A stretch of DNA of 10,659 nucleotides from Nanobdellota archaeon. GTDB taxonomy: Archaea; Aenigmatarchaeota; Aenigmatarchaeia; QMZP01. The notes beneath the pieces were generated by a model. It saw nothing but the letters and a program-made list of their open reading frames with translations. It was not told where the DNA came from and did no database searches. The translations under genes and the position numbers were made by a program. The stretch is taken from NCBI GenBank assembly GCA_018818465.1, contig JAHIRU010000030.1, positions 1 through 10,659 of the forward strand. The letters run 5' to 3'. Positions 1 to 5,431 of this stretch are shown here, piece after piece (position 1 is the first letter of the stretch; every line of letters starts with the position of its first letter).

Positions 1-507
1 ATCATCGTCATCTTCTACGGTATAAAGATAATCATTGCTATCAGAGAGCATGTAAATGGCGTTATTGCTTTCTCCGTTGTTATAGTCATCTTTAACCAAT
101 GTCCAATTGGCACCAGAATCTACTGATTTCCATATATCTGCCTGCCCATCTACAACTATAAGACGAACCTGTGTTGCGAGTGTTTCAGTCCAGCTCATAT
201 TATTCCATGTAGAATTTGATTCTGCATCGAAAACAACACTTGTATAAGTTCCAGATGTTTCAGTTGTGTTTAACTGTAAAAAACCACCTGTTGTGTTGTA
301 AAAAACATTCGCGTACGTCCCTTCATCAAAAGAGGATTGGTTGCCAGCTTGCCAGACAACAAAACCAATTAAATTTGTTCTAAAGAACATGAAAACTGGG
401 AATAAAACCAAACATATAACAACTAACACAACTGCAACTTGAAAGAAGTTGTTATCATGCCAATTTTTCTTTCGTTCAAACTTGAAACTTTTCTGCTTTT
501 TTTTCAT
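1..507 (-). CDS. Membrane-anchored extracellular protein with Asp-box (BNR-like) motif, truncated by window edge
   Basis: The frame is open for 169 codons from ATG at 507 to the window edge, so the C-terminus lies outside. The N-terminus is strongly basic (KKKQK, ERKK) and is followed by a hydrophobic segment at about residues 22-42, perhaps reaching 53. This suggests a signal anchor with the rest outside the cell. The outer part is rich in Ser, Thr and Asn and has six N-glycosylation sequons (N56, N71, N80, N98, N103, N134). Residues 60-118 look like a beta-sandwich surface domain (GTYTS, FDAES, W101, W106). SVDSGANW at 128-135 fits the Asp-box pattern SxDxGxxW exactly; Asp-boxes usually mark beta-propellers of the sialidase/Ycf48/sortilin type, so more propeller blades are expected beyond the edge. 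A TATA-like box lies 26 nt before the start and no SD is visible. The function is unknown; a cell-surface adhesin, hydrolase or binding protein is inferred. Confidence 0.8.
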   Translation of the reverse strand, partial: MKKKQKSFKFERKKNWHDNNFFQVAVVLVVICLVLFPVFMFFRTNLIGFVVWQAGNQSSFDEGTYANVFYNTTGGFLQLNTTETSGTYTSVVFDAESNSTWNNMSWTETLATQVRLIVVDGQADIWKSVDSGANWTLVKDDYNNGESNNAIYMLSDSNDYLYTVEDDDD

Positions 508-528
508 TAGTTAATTATTAGTGTTGGA

Positions 529-537
529 ATTATAATA
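529..537 (-). promoter_or_regulatory. TATA-like box of the surface-protein gene
   Basis: On the minus strand this reads TATTATAAT. It is centred about 26 nt before the ATG at 507, the spacing expected if transcription starts at the start codon. No SD precedes the ATG, which agrees with a leaderless mRNA. A second TATA-like element further up (567-574 read on this strand) could instead give a leader of about 34 nt. Confidence 0.45.
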
Positions 538-545
538 ATTATTAG

Positions 546-561
546 ATTTTTTCGAAAAAAT
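546..561. promoter_or_regulatory. Perfect 16-bp palindrome between divergent promoters
   Basis: ATTTTTTCGAAAAAAT is a perfect dyad. It ends 5 bp before the TATA box of the zinc-ribbon/aEF-1beta transcript and lies between that box and the one for the divergent surface-protein gene. It covers the BRE region, so it may be an operator or simply an A-tract BRE. The role is inferred from position only. Confidence 0.35.
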
Positions 562-566
562 GAACG

Positions 567-574
567 TATATAAA
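567..574 (+). promoter_or_regulatory. TATA box of the zinc-ribbon/aEF-1beta transcript
   Basis: TATATAAA, preceded by an A-rich BRE-like run, is centred 26-27 nt before the ATG at 597. No SD is present in between. This is a textbook archaeal promoter for a leaderless transcript. Confidence 0.7.
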
Positions 575-596
575 CCCCACTATCTATCTATATCCT

Positions 597-752
597 ATGA
601 AATGCACTAGCTGCGGAAGAGGAGTAGAAACAGAGAAGTATTGGGTAAAATTCACCTGTCCTGATTGTGGTAAGGTGGAGATAATACGATGCGAGAAATG
701 CAAAAACCAGTCAAACCAATACACATGCAAGTGCGGTTTCACTGGACCTTAA
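597..752 (+). CDS. Small zinc-ribbon RNA-binding protein, COG2888 / HVO_2753 family
   Basis: This 51-residue protein has cysteine pairs C3/C6, C21/C24, C32/C35 and C44/C46, enough ligands for two zinc sites. The order CTSCG, CPDCG, CEKC and a final CGFTGP matches the archaeal COG2888 family, annotated as a Zn-ribbon RNA-binding protein linked to translation. That family is often encoded next to aEF-1beta, as here. The family's last motif is, as I recall it, CPxCGF, but here it is CKCGF, one residue shorter, so zinc site geometry may differ. The start is the first ATG in frame, about 26 nt downstream of a TATA box and without an SD, consistent with leaderless translation. The next gene follows after 38 nt and has its own SD, so the two probably form an operon. 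The identification rests on remembered family patterns; the exact biochemical role is not known to me. Confidence 0.85.
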   Translation: MKCTSCGRGVETEKYWVKFTCPDCGKVEIIRCEKCKNQSNQYTCKCGFTGP

Positions 753-790
753 CACAGTTAGCTGTGGTTTCATAACTAGGAGTTGTTTAT

Positions 791-1042
791 ATGGGTGAAG
801 TTATTCTTGTTTTTAAGATAATGCCGGATGCTCTGGATTCATTCGATAAGGTTAAATCAGCTTTAGAAGAGCTTAAACCAGAAAGGCTTGAAGAAGAGCC
901 TGTAGCCTTCGGCCTGAAGGCTTTGAAAGCAACATTCATAGTTCCAGACGAAGGCGGGTACATGGATGAATTGGAAAAGAAGTTGGAATCAATCGAAGGC
1001 GTCCAAAGCGTTGAGAACATAATGACAAGCAGATCTCTCTAA
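791..1042 (+). CDS. ef1b: Translation elongation factor 1-beta (aEF-1beta)
   Basis: aEF-1beta is the guanine-nucleotide exchange factor that converts aEF-1alpha-GDP to the GTP form during protein synthesis in the cytoplasm. The 83-residue protein corresponds to the C-terminal exchange domain, the usual archaeal size. Visible hallmarks are an N-terminal strand (GEVILVFKIMP), the central FGLKALKATFIVPDEGG at about 41-57, and the final EGVQSVENIMTSRSL at about 69-83, close to the family consensus. An AGGAG SD at 778-782 ends 8 nt before the ATG, the same spacing seen for eL34, eL14 and FtsZ. It is second in the operon behind the zinc-ribbon gene; a 5-bp hairpin (CACAG/CTGTG, 753-766) lies between them. 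It converges on eL14 across a 33-nt gap in which I see no clear terminator. Confidence 0.95.
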   Translation: MGEVILVFKIMPDALDSFDKVKSALEELKPERLEEEPVAFGLKALKATFIVPDEGGYMDELEKKLESIEGVQSVENIMTSRSL

Positions 1043-1075
1043 TTACTTGTTTCTATCAATTAATCAAAACGAGAA

Positions 1076-1474
1076 TTATTTCTTTTTAGTTTCCTTTTTC
1101 TTAGGTTTCTCTTTCTTATCTTCTTTCGGTTTTTCCTTCTCTTTTTTCTTTTCTTGTTTTTCTTTCTTGTCTTCCTTTTCCGCTCTCATTTTCTTTATCT
1201 TTTCTAGATCAGGTTTTTTGATTTGAAGCTTTTCAAAAATGTTTTCTTTTTCTAAAGTCTTTGCGACCTCGCTGTCTGAGGCATCAGAAGAAATCTTTAT
1301 TTTTTCTAGAATAGGTTCAAGATGCACAACATTACATCTTCTTCTCTTTACGCCTGTTATCTCCCTAGGACCTGTAACCATAACAAAACTTGTGTCTACC
1401 TTTTTAACAACTACGCAATACTTGCCTGCTTCTCTTCCTGCTGTTTTGACACAAATTCTCCCAACTTCATACAT
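1076..1474 (-). CDS. rpl14e: Large-subunit ribosomal protein eL14 with long lysine-rich tail
   Basis: The core at residues 1-55 carries the eL14 signatures: MYEVGRICVKTAGREAGKYC, a KOW-like strand set, VTGP at 33-36, and TGVKRRRCNVVHLEP at 40-54. The protein is part of the large ribosomal subunit. I place the start at 1474 because the family begins just before EVGR and because GAGTTGAT (1485-1478), nearly identical to GAGGTGAT, sits at the standard 8 nt from GAG to ATG. A longer form from ATG 1495 (139 residues) would overlap eL34 and add seven residues with no family match. Archaeal eL14 is usually about 75-100 residues. Here residues 98-132 form a tail made almost only of Lys, Glu, Asp and Pro, resembling eukaryotic eL14 tails. 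It is co-transcribed with eL34, four nt downstream of that gene's stop. Confidence 0.92.
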   Translation of the reverse strand: MYEVGRICVKTAGREAGKYCVVVKKVDTSFVMVTGPREITGVKRRRCNVVHLEPILEKIKISSDASDSEVAKTLEKENIFEKLQIKKPDLEKIKKMRAEKEDKKEKQEKKKEKEKPKEDKKEKPKKKETKKK

Positions 1475-1478
1475 AATA

Positions 1479-1748
1479 TCAACTCTTAAAGACATTTTGA
1501 CTTATATTCTTTTTTGTACAGTTTGCGCAAAGGTTTCCACCATATTTTCTTGTTGGTTTTTTGATGCTCTTTGCAGCATTCTTTATCTTATTGAATCTTC
1601 CTTTAGCAACTCCCTGCAAAGATTTACCACATTCTGCACATGAAGGTAAAGAAGGGTTTCTTTTTTTGTAATGGATAACATATCCTCCTCCTGGTAACTT
1701 CTTTCTTATCTTCTTAAGGAAGTTTGTTCTCAATCTTGGTCTTGGCAT
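1479..1748 (-). CDS. rpl34e: Large-subunit ribosomal protein eL34
   Basis: This 89-residue protein has the eL34 pattern: a basic N-terminus, the loop GGGYVIHYKKRNPSLPSC, then LQGVAKGR and KKPTRKYGG, and a zinc site formed by CAEC (about 37-40) and CANC (about 74-77). It binds 23S rRNA in the large subunit. GGAG at 1760-1757 lies exactly 8 nt from the ATG, supporting the start. In many archaea eL34 and eL14 are separated by cytidylate kinase (cmk); here they are directly adjacent, so cmk must be elsewhere or missing. The upstream gap holds inverted repeats that could form a structured leader. Confidence 0.95.
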   Translation of the reverse strand: MPRPRLRTNFLKKIRKKLPGGGYVIHYKKRNPSLPSCAECGKSLQGVAKGRFNKIKNAAKSIKKPTRKYGGNLCANCTKKNISQNVFKS

Positions 1749-1768
1749 AAATTATACTCCTAGGTTAT

Positions 1769-1816
1769 ATTGGATTATTATGTTATGATGACTATATCCA
1801 ATCATTATAAGTCATC
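1769..1816 (-). promoter_or_regulatory. Overlapping inverted repeats in the eL34 upstream region
   Basis: Two 7-bp inverted repeats interlock: ATTGGAT (1769-1775) with ATCCAAT (1796-1802), and GATGACT (1787-1793) with AGTCATC (1810-1816). They cannot both form in one molecule, the layout of an RNA switch. They lie 21-68 nt before the eL34 start, in the promoter or leader. Whether they are transcribed is unknown. The TATA box is uncertain (candidates are ACTTATAATG overlapping the right arm, and TATATTAAA nearer 1880). The rest of the 138-nt gap is AT-rich without other structure that I see. Confidence 0.3.
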
Positions 1817-1886
1817 GATTTTTATTTTCTCCTTGTTTATGTTTGATTTTGTCCTATATCTTTATTGGGTTTTAATTTTAATATAC

Positions 1887-3080
1887 CTAGATACTTAAAA
1901 AACTATCTATTCGCCTCTGGGAGAGTATTTTACTTATGTTTGCATAATTATTTATAGGCACTTTCAGCTTTGGCTTAATATGCTCTACTGCTTCGTTGAA
2001 TGTATTGAATTTTATTGGTTTGTTTTTCATTGCATTTCTGACATTCTCTCTAACCTGCCATACTCCTACAGGAAGGGAATATCCTTCATTAATCTCTCTA
2101 AAAACTATGACCCTAGCTTGCCTGCGCATTCGATCTAAGGCCTCTGTTATAGCCAACCTCGCTGCGTAGTAGCCTCCACCTTCGCTCTCAGCGTACTTAG
2201 TCCTTCCTTTGAATGATTCGTATTCTTGGAGTATACCTTTTGCACCATACCATGGAGAATCTGGTGTCCAGGTCTCAAAATTTTCATATTCCCAATTACC
2301 TGGTGTCATGAGAATTATAAAGTGATTATCAAGGAAAAAAGACTCATAAACAAGGTATTCATTTAGTTGTGGATACTGTCTTATTTTTTTCATTTGCTCT
2401 TTTGCTATTATGTCATCTATTGCTGTTATGGAGTATCTTGTTGGTACAAGTTTTTTTCTTTTTTCAGCACCCAACACACCAGATGATAGTATAGTAGAAA
2501 CTTTATACACATCTTGACCCGTATTATATAGTTTGTAACTGGCATCTGCTGCCTTCAGATCATCATTAACAATATACTCTACTTTACGTGATATTTTCGG
2601 ATTCTCTGTTATTTTCATTTTTTCTATATCACCACTAGGTCCCATTGGTTGAACATAAGATGAAAAGTTAATTCTGTAAAATGGTTTTTTCTTAAACGAG
2701 ACCTCAATATCTGGTGCTATCTTAGTCATTGCCAGCTGTTGCATCTCATCAACGAACCGTGATTTTGAAAAGATATTTTTCTGCTCTTTGGATCGCATGA
2801 GAAATCCCCTCATCTTTATTATTTCACCGTAATCCATACCGAACCAATTACCTGGGTTATCAATTATTGGGTTTCTTTCGAGACCAATCATCGGTCCAAT
2901 AAAAACATCCGGATAGCCGTAATTGCCTACAAAAACAGAATATGACGGACCAAACACGTCTTTAGATAGCTTCAGATCTTTCGGTTGAACAGCATAATTT
3001 GTTAGTATGTCACATCTTCTCTGTTCTGGAGGAGTATGAAATTTCTTGCATTTTTTACAAAAAAGCTTCTGGGAAATCAT
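1887..3080 (-). CDS. nre: Nre family DNA-repair protein (NreA/NreB-like, COG1602)
   Basis: The 397-residue length and sequence match the archaeal Nre family, whose members in Haloferax act in repair of DNA damage and bind PCNA. The N-terminus has a metal-binding cluster (C8, C11, H15, C23). Conserved stretches follow: DVFGPSYSVFVGNYGYPDVFIGP, the IDNPGNWFG region, SILSSG-like VSTILSSGVLGAEKRKK, and WEYENFE. The last residues, QRRIDSFL (388-395), form a PIP-box for the sliding clamp: Gln, a hydrophobic three residues later, then Phe-Leu in place of a double aromatic. This is the expected place for the PCNA contact in Nre proteins. A TATA box lies about 25 nt before the ATG without an SD, indicating a leaderless mRNA. 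The gene is divergent from the zinc-ribbon/Hsp20-like gene. Downstream, a T-rich stretch follows the stop. Confidence 0.9.
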   Translation of the reverse strand: MISQKLFCKKCKKFHTPPEQRRCDILTNYAVQPKDLKLSKDVFGPSYSVFVGNYGYPDVFIGPMIGLERNPIIDNPGNWFGMDYGEIIKMRGFLMRSKEQKNIFSKSRFVDEMQQLAMTKIAPDIEVSFKKKPFYRINFSSYVQPMGPSGDIEKMKITENPKISRKVEYIVNDDLKAADASYKLYNTGQDVYKVSTILSSGVLGAEKRKKLVPTRYSITAIDDIIAKEQMKKIRQYPQLNEYLVYESFFLDNHFIILMTPGNWEYENFETWTPDSPWYGAKGILQEYESFKGRTKYAESEGGGYYAARLAITEALDRMRRQARVIVFREINEGYSLPVGVWQVRENVRNAMKNKPIKFNTFNEAVEHIKPKLKVPINNYANISKILSQRRIDSFLSI

Positions 3081-3100
3081 AATTTAATGATTAACAGAAA

Positions 3101-3109
3101 TATTTATAA
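3101..3109. promoter_or_regulatory. Shared TATA element for Nre (-) and zinc-ribbon/Hsp20-like gene (+)
   Basis: TATTTATAA reads as a TATA box on both strands. On the minus strand its centre is about 25 nt from the Nre ATG at 3080, giving a leaderless mRNA. On the plus strand a start about 26 nt downstream would fall near 3131, giving a leader of roughly 10-15 nt before ATG 3146. I see no second convincing box in the 65-nt gap. Confidence 0.5.
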
Positions 3110-3145
3110 GAAGTTCTATAGTTAATAATAACTATTGTGATTTTC

Positions 3146-3811
3146 ATGTCAGAAAATAAATGTCCTCGCTGTAGAGCAGAAGTAGAAAAGGGATGGAACT
3201 ACTGTCCAGAATGTGGTATGACATTCAAGAATCAAATAGGTTTCAATATAATGAGTGATGATTTCTTTAATCAGATATTCTCAAGGATGAGGAAGCAAAT
3301 GAAAGAGATGGATAAAAATTTTGACAAAGATTTTGAAGTTCGTGACTTGACGCCACTATTCAAAACTAAGCCAAAAACTGGTTCTGGTTTTACAATAAGA
3401 ATAAGCAGATCTAACAACGATAAACCAAAGGTTTTTGTAAAAACTTTTGGTGATGCTGACAATAAAGAAGTAAAAGAAGATATCAATGAACAACTTGAAA
3501 ATATGGGAATAAAACCACAAGAACAAACCCTGAAGAAAAACTTCTGGGGTTTCAAACAAACCAAGGAACCAAAGACAATTGAGGAACCAAAGGCTAATAT
3601 CACAACAACACCAGTTAACGTAACAGTAGAAGTTGAACTTCCTAAAGTAAAAAATCTCGATGATATCGAAGTTCGCGATCTTGAAAACTCAATAGAGATC
3701 AAAGCAGTCTCAGGCGACAAGGCTTATTTCAAGATTCTAACCAAGCCTGCTCATTTCAAGCTAAAGAAGAAAGATTTTGAGAAAAGTGTTTTGCATTTAG
3801 AGTTTGCTTAA
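3146..3811 (+). CDS. Zinc-ribbon protein with C-terminal Hsp20/alpha-crystallin-like domain
   Basis: Of 221 residues, positions 6-23 are a zinc ribbon with ligands C6, C9, C20 and C23 (CPRC, CPEC). The middle, about 30-145, is charged and low in complexity, with a Met-rich helix (FSRMRKQMKEMDK) and the repeated motif EVRDL. The last 70 residues (VTVEVELPKVKNLDDIEV, SIEIKA, YFKILTKPAHF, VLHLEF) match the beta-sandwich pattern of small heat-shock proteins, so a chaperone-like role is likely. The usual IxI tail of Hsp20 is not obvious, so oligomerisation may differ. I take ATG 3146 because GTGAT, an SD-like core, stands four nt before it; that GTG at 3137 could be an earlier in-frame start adding three residues. 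Client and role of the zinc ribbon are unknown. The stop abuts the stop of the convergent HTH gene with no gap. Confidence 0.75.
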   Translation: MSENKCPRCRAEVEKGWNYCPECGMTFKNQIGFNIMSDDFFNQIFSRMRKQMKEMDKNFDKDFEVRDLTPLFKTKPKTGSGFTIRISRSNNDKPKVFVKTFGDADNKEVKEDINEQLENMGIKPQEQTLKKNFWGFKQTKEPKTIEEPKANITTTPVNVTVEVELPKVKNLDDIEVRDLENSIEIKAVSGDKAYFKILTKPAHFKLKKKDFEKSVLHLEFA

Positions 3812-4189
3812 TTACCTGCTTCTTGTACACTTTACACAGTCATCTAGGTTAGTGTACATTGTTTTGTGGGCTTCGCAGAATGCTCCGTCTCCTCGGAGAG
3901 CTCGGCAGAAGTCGCAGAATTCTAGTGTGACTTCATGATGATTTGAATCACCATCAGCCACCTTTTCAGCTATTGAGTGTATCAGAGCAGATATTCTTGG
4001 ATTGTTTTCATAGTTGTCTGACATTCCCCTCACGCCTTTCATGTATTGTGATATGGCTGGTTGTGTAATACCCATCATATCAGCTGAGTGCTTCTGTGTA
4101 AAACCAAAATCATCCATCAGCTTTTTAGCTACCATCGCCCTAAAATTAGGTAAGAACTCTTTAACTATGATTTCACATGGCGGCTTCAT
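3812..4189 (-). CDS. HTH transcriptional regulator with cysteine-rich C-terminus (COG2522, ThiR-like)
   Basis: This 125-residue protein begins MKPPCEIIVKEFLPNFRAMV, the opening of archaeal COG2522 regulators and of the DNA-binding part of ThiR/ThiDN-type proteins. A helix-turn-helix spans about 30-52 (FTQKHSADMMGITQPAISQY), with TQPAISQY as the recognition helix. The C-terminal 35 residues hold C92, C95, C105, H108, C118 and C121 in the arrangement FCDFC..CEAH..CVKC, likely a zinc or iron-sulfur site that could sense metal or redox state. There is no ThiN domain to bind thiamine phosphate, so a thiamine role should not be assumed. A TATA-like box (4216-4224) lies some 30 nt upstream and there is no SD. 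An 18-bp near-palindrome touches the start codon and may serve autoregulation. The gene is divergent from the small gene at 4238. Confidence 0.85.
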   Translation of the reverse strand: MKPPCEIIVKEFLPNFRAMVAKKLMDDFGFTQKHSADMMGITQPAISQYMKGVRGMSDNYENNPRISALIHSIAEKVADGDSNHHEVTLEFCDFCRALRGDGAFCEAHKTMYTNLDDCVKCTRSR

Positions 4190-4206
4190 AGTTTAATATT
4201 ATACTA
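4189..4206. promoter_or_regulatory. Near-perfect 18-bp dyad at the HTH start, candidate operator
   Basis: TAGTTTAATATTATACTA is palindromic except for one T-T pair (8 of 9 arm pairs match). It starts at the first base of the regulator's start codon and fills part of the 48-nt gap shared with the divergent gene at 4238. A regulator bound here could control both promoters. The AT-rich composition makes chance dyads common, so this is a candidate only. Confidence 0.35.
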
Positions 4207-4237
4207 AATAACTAATAAATATAACATCGTGATAGAT

Positions 4238-4561
4238 ATGAACGGAGAATCTCTGCTTGTAAAAACAAAGGATTATGAATTGAATTTCATAAAACCATGC
4301 ATTACAGAACGCAAAAAAGTCTTGGCAGAAGTTAAACTGAGAAGGGGTTTCAAGCCGGAAGTGCTTTGTGATATAATGAGCAAGTCAAAACTTGCCAAGC
4401 ATACCAAATGCTCTGAGGATCTTGGTATAGCAAGAATAGAATGGGAAGGTAAAACCATACTGGTTTTCGCTTCTGGGGAAATCAACATACGTAGGGCTGA
4501 TGACAAGGAAGATGCGCTAAAGACTGCTAATTTTATAAAGGATATTCTCCTAGGTAAGTAA
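4238..4561 (+). CDS. Conserved-looking small protein of unknown function, TBP-repeat-like pattern
   Basis: I do not recognise this 107-residue protein with certainty. Visible features are a beta-rich start (SLLVKTKDYELNF), AEVKLRRGFKPEVLCDIM at about 30-47, then GIARIEWEGKTILVFASGEINIRRADDKEDAL at about 63-94 and a final amphipathic helix. Strand-strand-SGxI-RxA-helix recalls one repeat of the TATA-binding protein (LIFxSGKxxxTGAK), so a TBP-like fold is a weak inference. It has three cysteines (C21, C44, C58). ATG 4238 is preceded at four nt by GTGAT, exactly as at 3146; the in-frame GTG at 4229 would add three residues. It is divergent from the HTH regulator, which may control it. FKBP follows after 73 nt that contain their own promoter-like dyad. 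Confidence 0.7.
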   Translation: MNGESLLVKTKDYELNFIKPCITERKKVLAEVKLRRGFKPEVLCDIMSKSKLAKHTKCSEDLGIARIEWEGKTILVFASGEINIRRADDKEDALKTANFIKDILLGK

Positions 4562-4568
4562 TAGATTG

Positions 4569-4596
4569 ACGACTTACATTGAATGTATATAGTCGT
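4569..4596 (+). promoter_or_regulatory. Nested dyad over the FKBP promoter TATA box
   Basis: ACGACT (4569-4574) pairs with AGTCGT (4591-4596), and inside these TACATT (4575-4580) pairs with AATGTA (4582-4587), a total of 12 matching pairs broken only by a 3-nt bulge. The right half contains the likely TATA box GTATATAG (4585-4592), about 47 nt before the FKBP start. It may be an operator for FKBP. As RNA it could also be a terminator hairpin for the gene ending at 4561, although no T-run follows. Confidence 0.35.
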
Positions 4597-4634
4597 ATTC
4601 GAACAAATTAAACAACATAAATGAGGAATTAAAA

Positions 4635-5324
4635 ATGAAGAAAGGAGACTTCGTAAAAATTGATTTCGTAGGCAAGGTCGCAGCTACAGGCGAAATATTC
4701 GACCTGACAAACGAAGAGCTTGCAAAGAAAGAAGGCATTCATAATGATAAACAAAAGTATGGTCCTATTCTCATAATAATTGATTCAGGCATGACAATAC
4801 CAGGTGTAGAAAAGCAACTAGAGGAAATGAAAAATGGAGAGGAAAAGGAATTTGATGTAAAGCCTACTGAAGCTTTTGGCCACAGAAGACCAGAGCTCTT
4901 GAAAATTATATCAATAGCAAAATTCTTCAAGGAAAAGATTAATCCAGTGCCTGGAGCTTTTGTTACAATCGATAACAAGCAAGCCAAAATACAGTCTATT
5001 TCCGGCGGGCGTGTTAGAGTAGATTTTAACCATCCTCTTGCAAGCAGGGAACTGCACTACAAGCTCAAAATTGTAGAAGCTATAGAGAAGCCTTTGGAGA
5101 AAGTAAAGGCTATAATAGACCATTTCACAATAAAATGTGAAACAGAATATGATGAAAAAGACAGCAAAATAACAATAAAAACAGAGAAAAAGATGCCGCA
5201 TGTTGTTGAAAAGCTTCTAGAAGACTGGATAAAGAAATGGGTATCAGAAATTAAGAGTATTAATTTTTTGTTAAAAGAGAAAAAGAAAGTAGAAGAAAAA
5301 CCAGAAATTAAAAAAGACCGATGA
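4635..5324 (+). CDS. Long-type FKBP peptidyl-prolyl cis-trans isomerase (SlyD-like with C-terminal extension)
   Basis: The 229-residue protein catalyses proline isomerisation and probably acts as a folding chaperone in the cytoplasm; there is no signal peptide. The FKBP fold starts with GDFVKIDFVGKV and GEIFD (7-23), and IPGVEKQLEEMKNGEEKEF is at 55-73. An insert-in-flap chaperone domain follows AFGHRRPE at about 79-87 and runs to about 132. The fold closes with GGRVRVDFNHPLASRELHYKLKI (about 133-155), a strong SlyD-type signature. A further 70-residue C-terminal domain with a Lys/Glu-rich tail matches archaeal long FKBPs (about 26 kDa). The GAGG SD at 4623-4626 supports ATG 4635. The FKBP hexapeptide region before GPILIIIDSG is longer than in short FKBPs. 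FtsZ follows after 107 nt, probably as a separate unit. Confidence 0.92.
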   Translation: MKKGDFVKIDFVGKVAATGEIFDLTNEELAKKEGIHNDKQKYGPILIIIDSGMTIPGVEKQLEEMKNGEEKEFDVKPTEAFGHRRPELLKIISIAKFFKEKINPVPGAFVTIDNKQAKIQSISGGRVRVDFNHPLASRELHYKLKIVEAIEKPLEKVKAIIDHFTIKCETEYDEKDSKITIKTEKKMPHVVEKLLEDWIKKWVSEIKSINFLLKEKKKVEEKPEIKKDR

Positions 5325-5355
5325 GTTTAAAAAACTTACTTTCATAAATAGTTTA

Positions 5356-5388
5356 GAGCAATTTTCAAAAAAATGAAAAAAGCTGCTC
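5356..5388 (+). other. Interrupted hairpin between FKBP and ftsZ
   Basis: GAGCA (5356-5360) pairs with TGCTC (5384-5388), and TTTTC (5362-5366) pairs with GAAAA (5375-5379) around an A-rich loop. The two helices are separated by a small asymmetric internal loop. It may end the FKBP transcript or form part of the ftsZ leader. No T-run follows, and I see no strong ftsZ TATA box in the 107-nt gap (TTTCATAAATAG at about 5340 is the best). Confidence 0.3.
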
Positions 5389-5431
5389 ATGAATGCTGTT
5401 TTAGATTTTCGTACGTTTGGGAGGGATGATT

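Noticed and set aside
1475..1495. Longer eL14 N-terminus from ATG 1495
   Set aside because: It adds seven residues with no family match and overlaps eL34; ATG 1474 has a GAGTTGAT SD at the spacing seen in neighbouring genes.
1239..1643. 134-codon plus-strand frame across the eL14/eL34 genes
   Set aside because: It is antisense to two clear ribosomal protein genes and shows no family pattern.
1799..1822. Short frame MTYNDWI on the minus strand before eL34
   Set aside because: Only seven codons, and the nearby GGAG is too far away; probably chance.
3356..3720. Minus-strand frames inside the zinc-ribbon/Hsp20-like gene
   Set aside because: They are antisense shadows rich in Ser, Phe and Leu, without SD or recognisable domains.
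5417..5431. Longer FtsZ N-terminus from TTG 5417 or ATG 5426
   Set aside because: The extra codons coincide with the GGAGG SD itself; ATG 5432 has the proper spacing.
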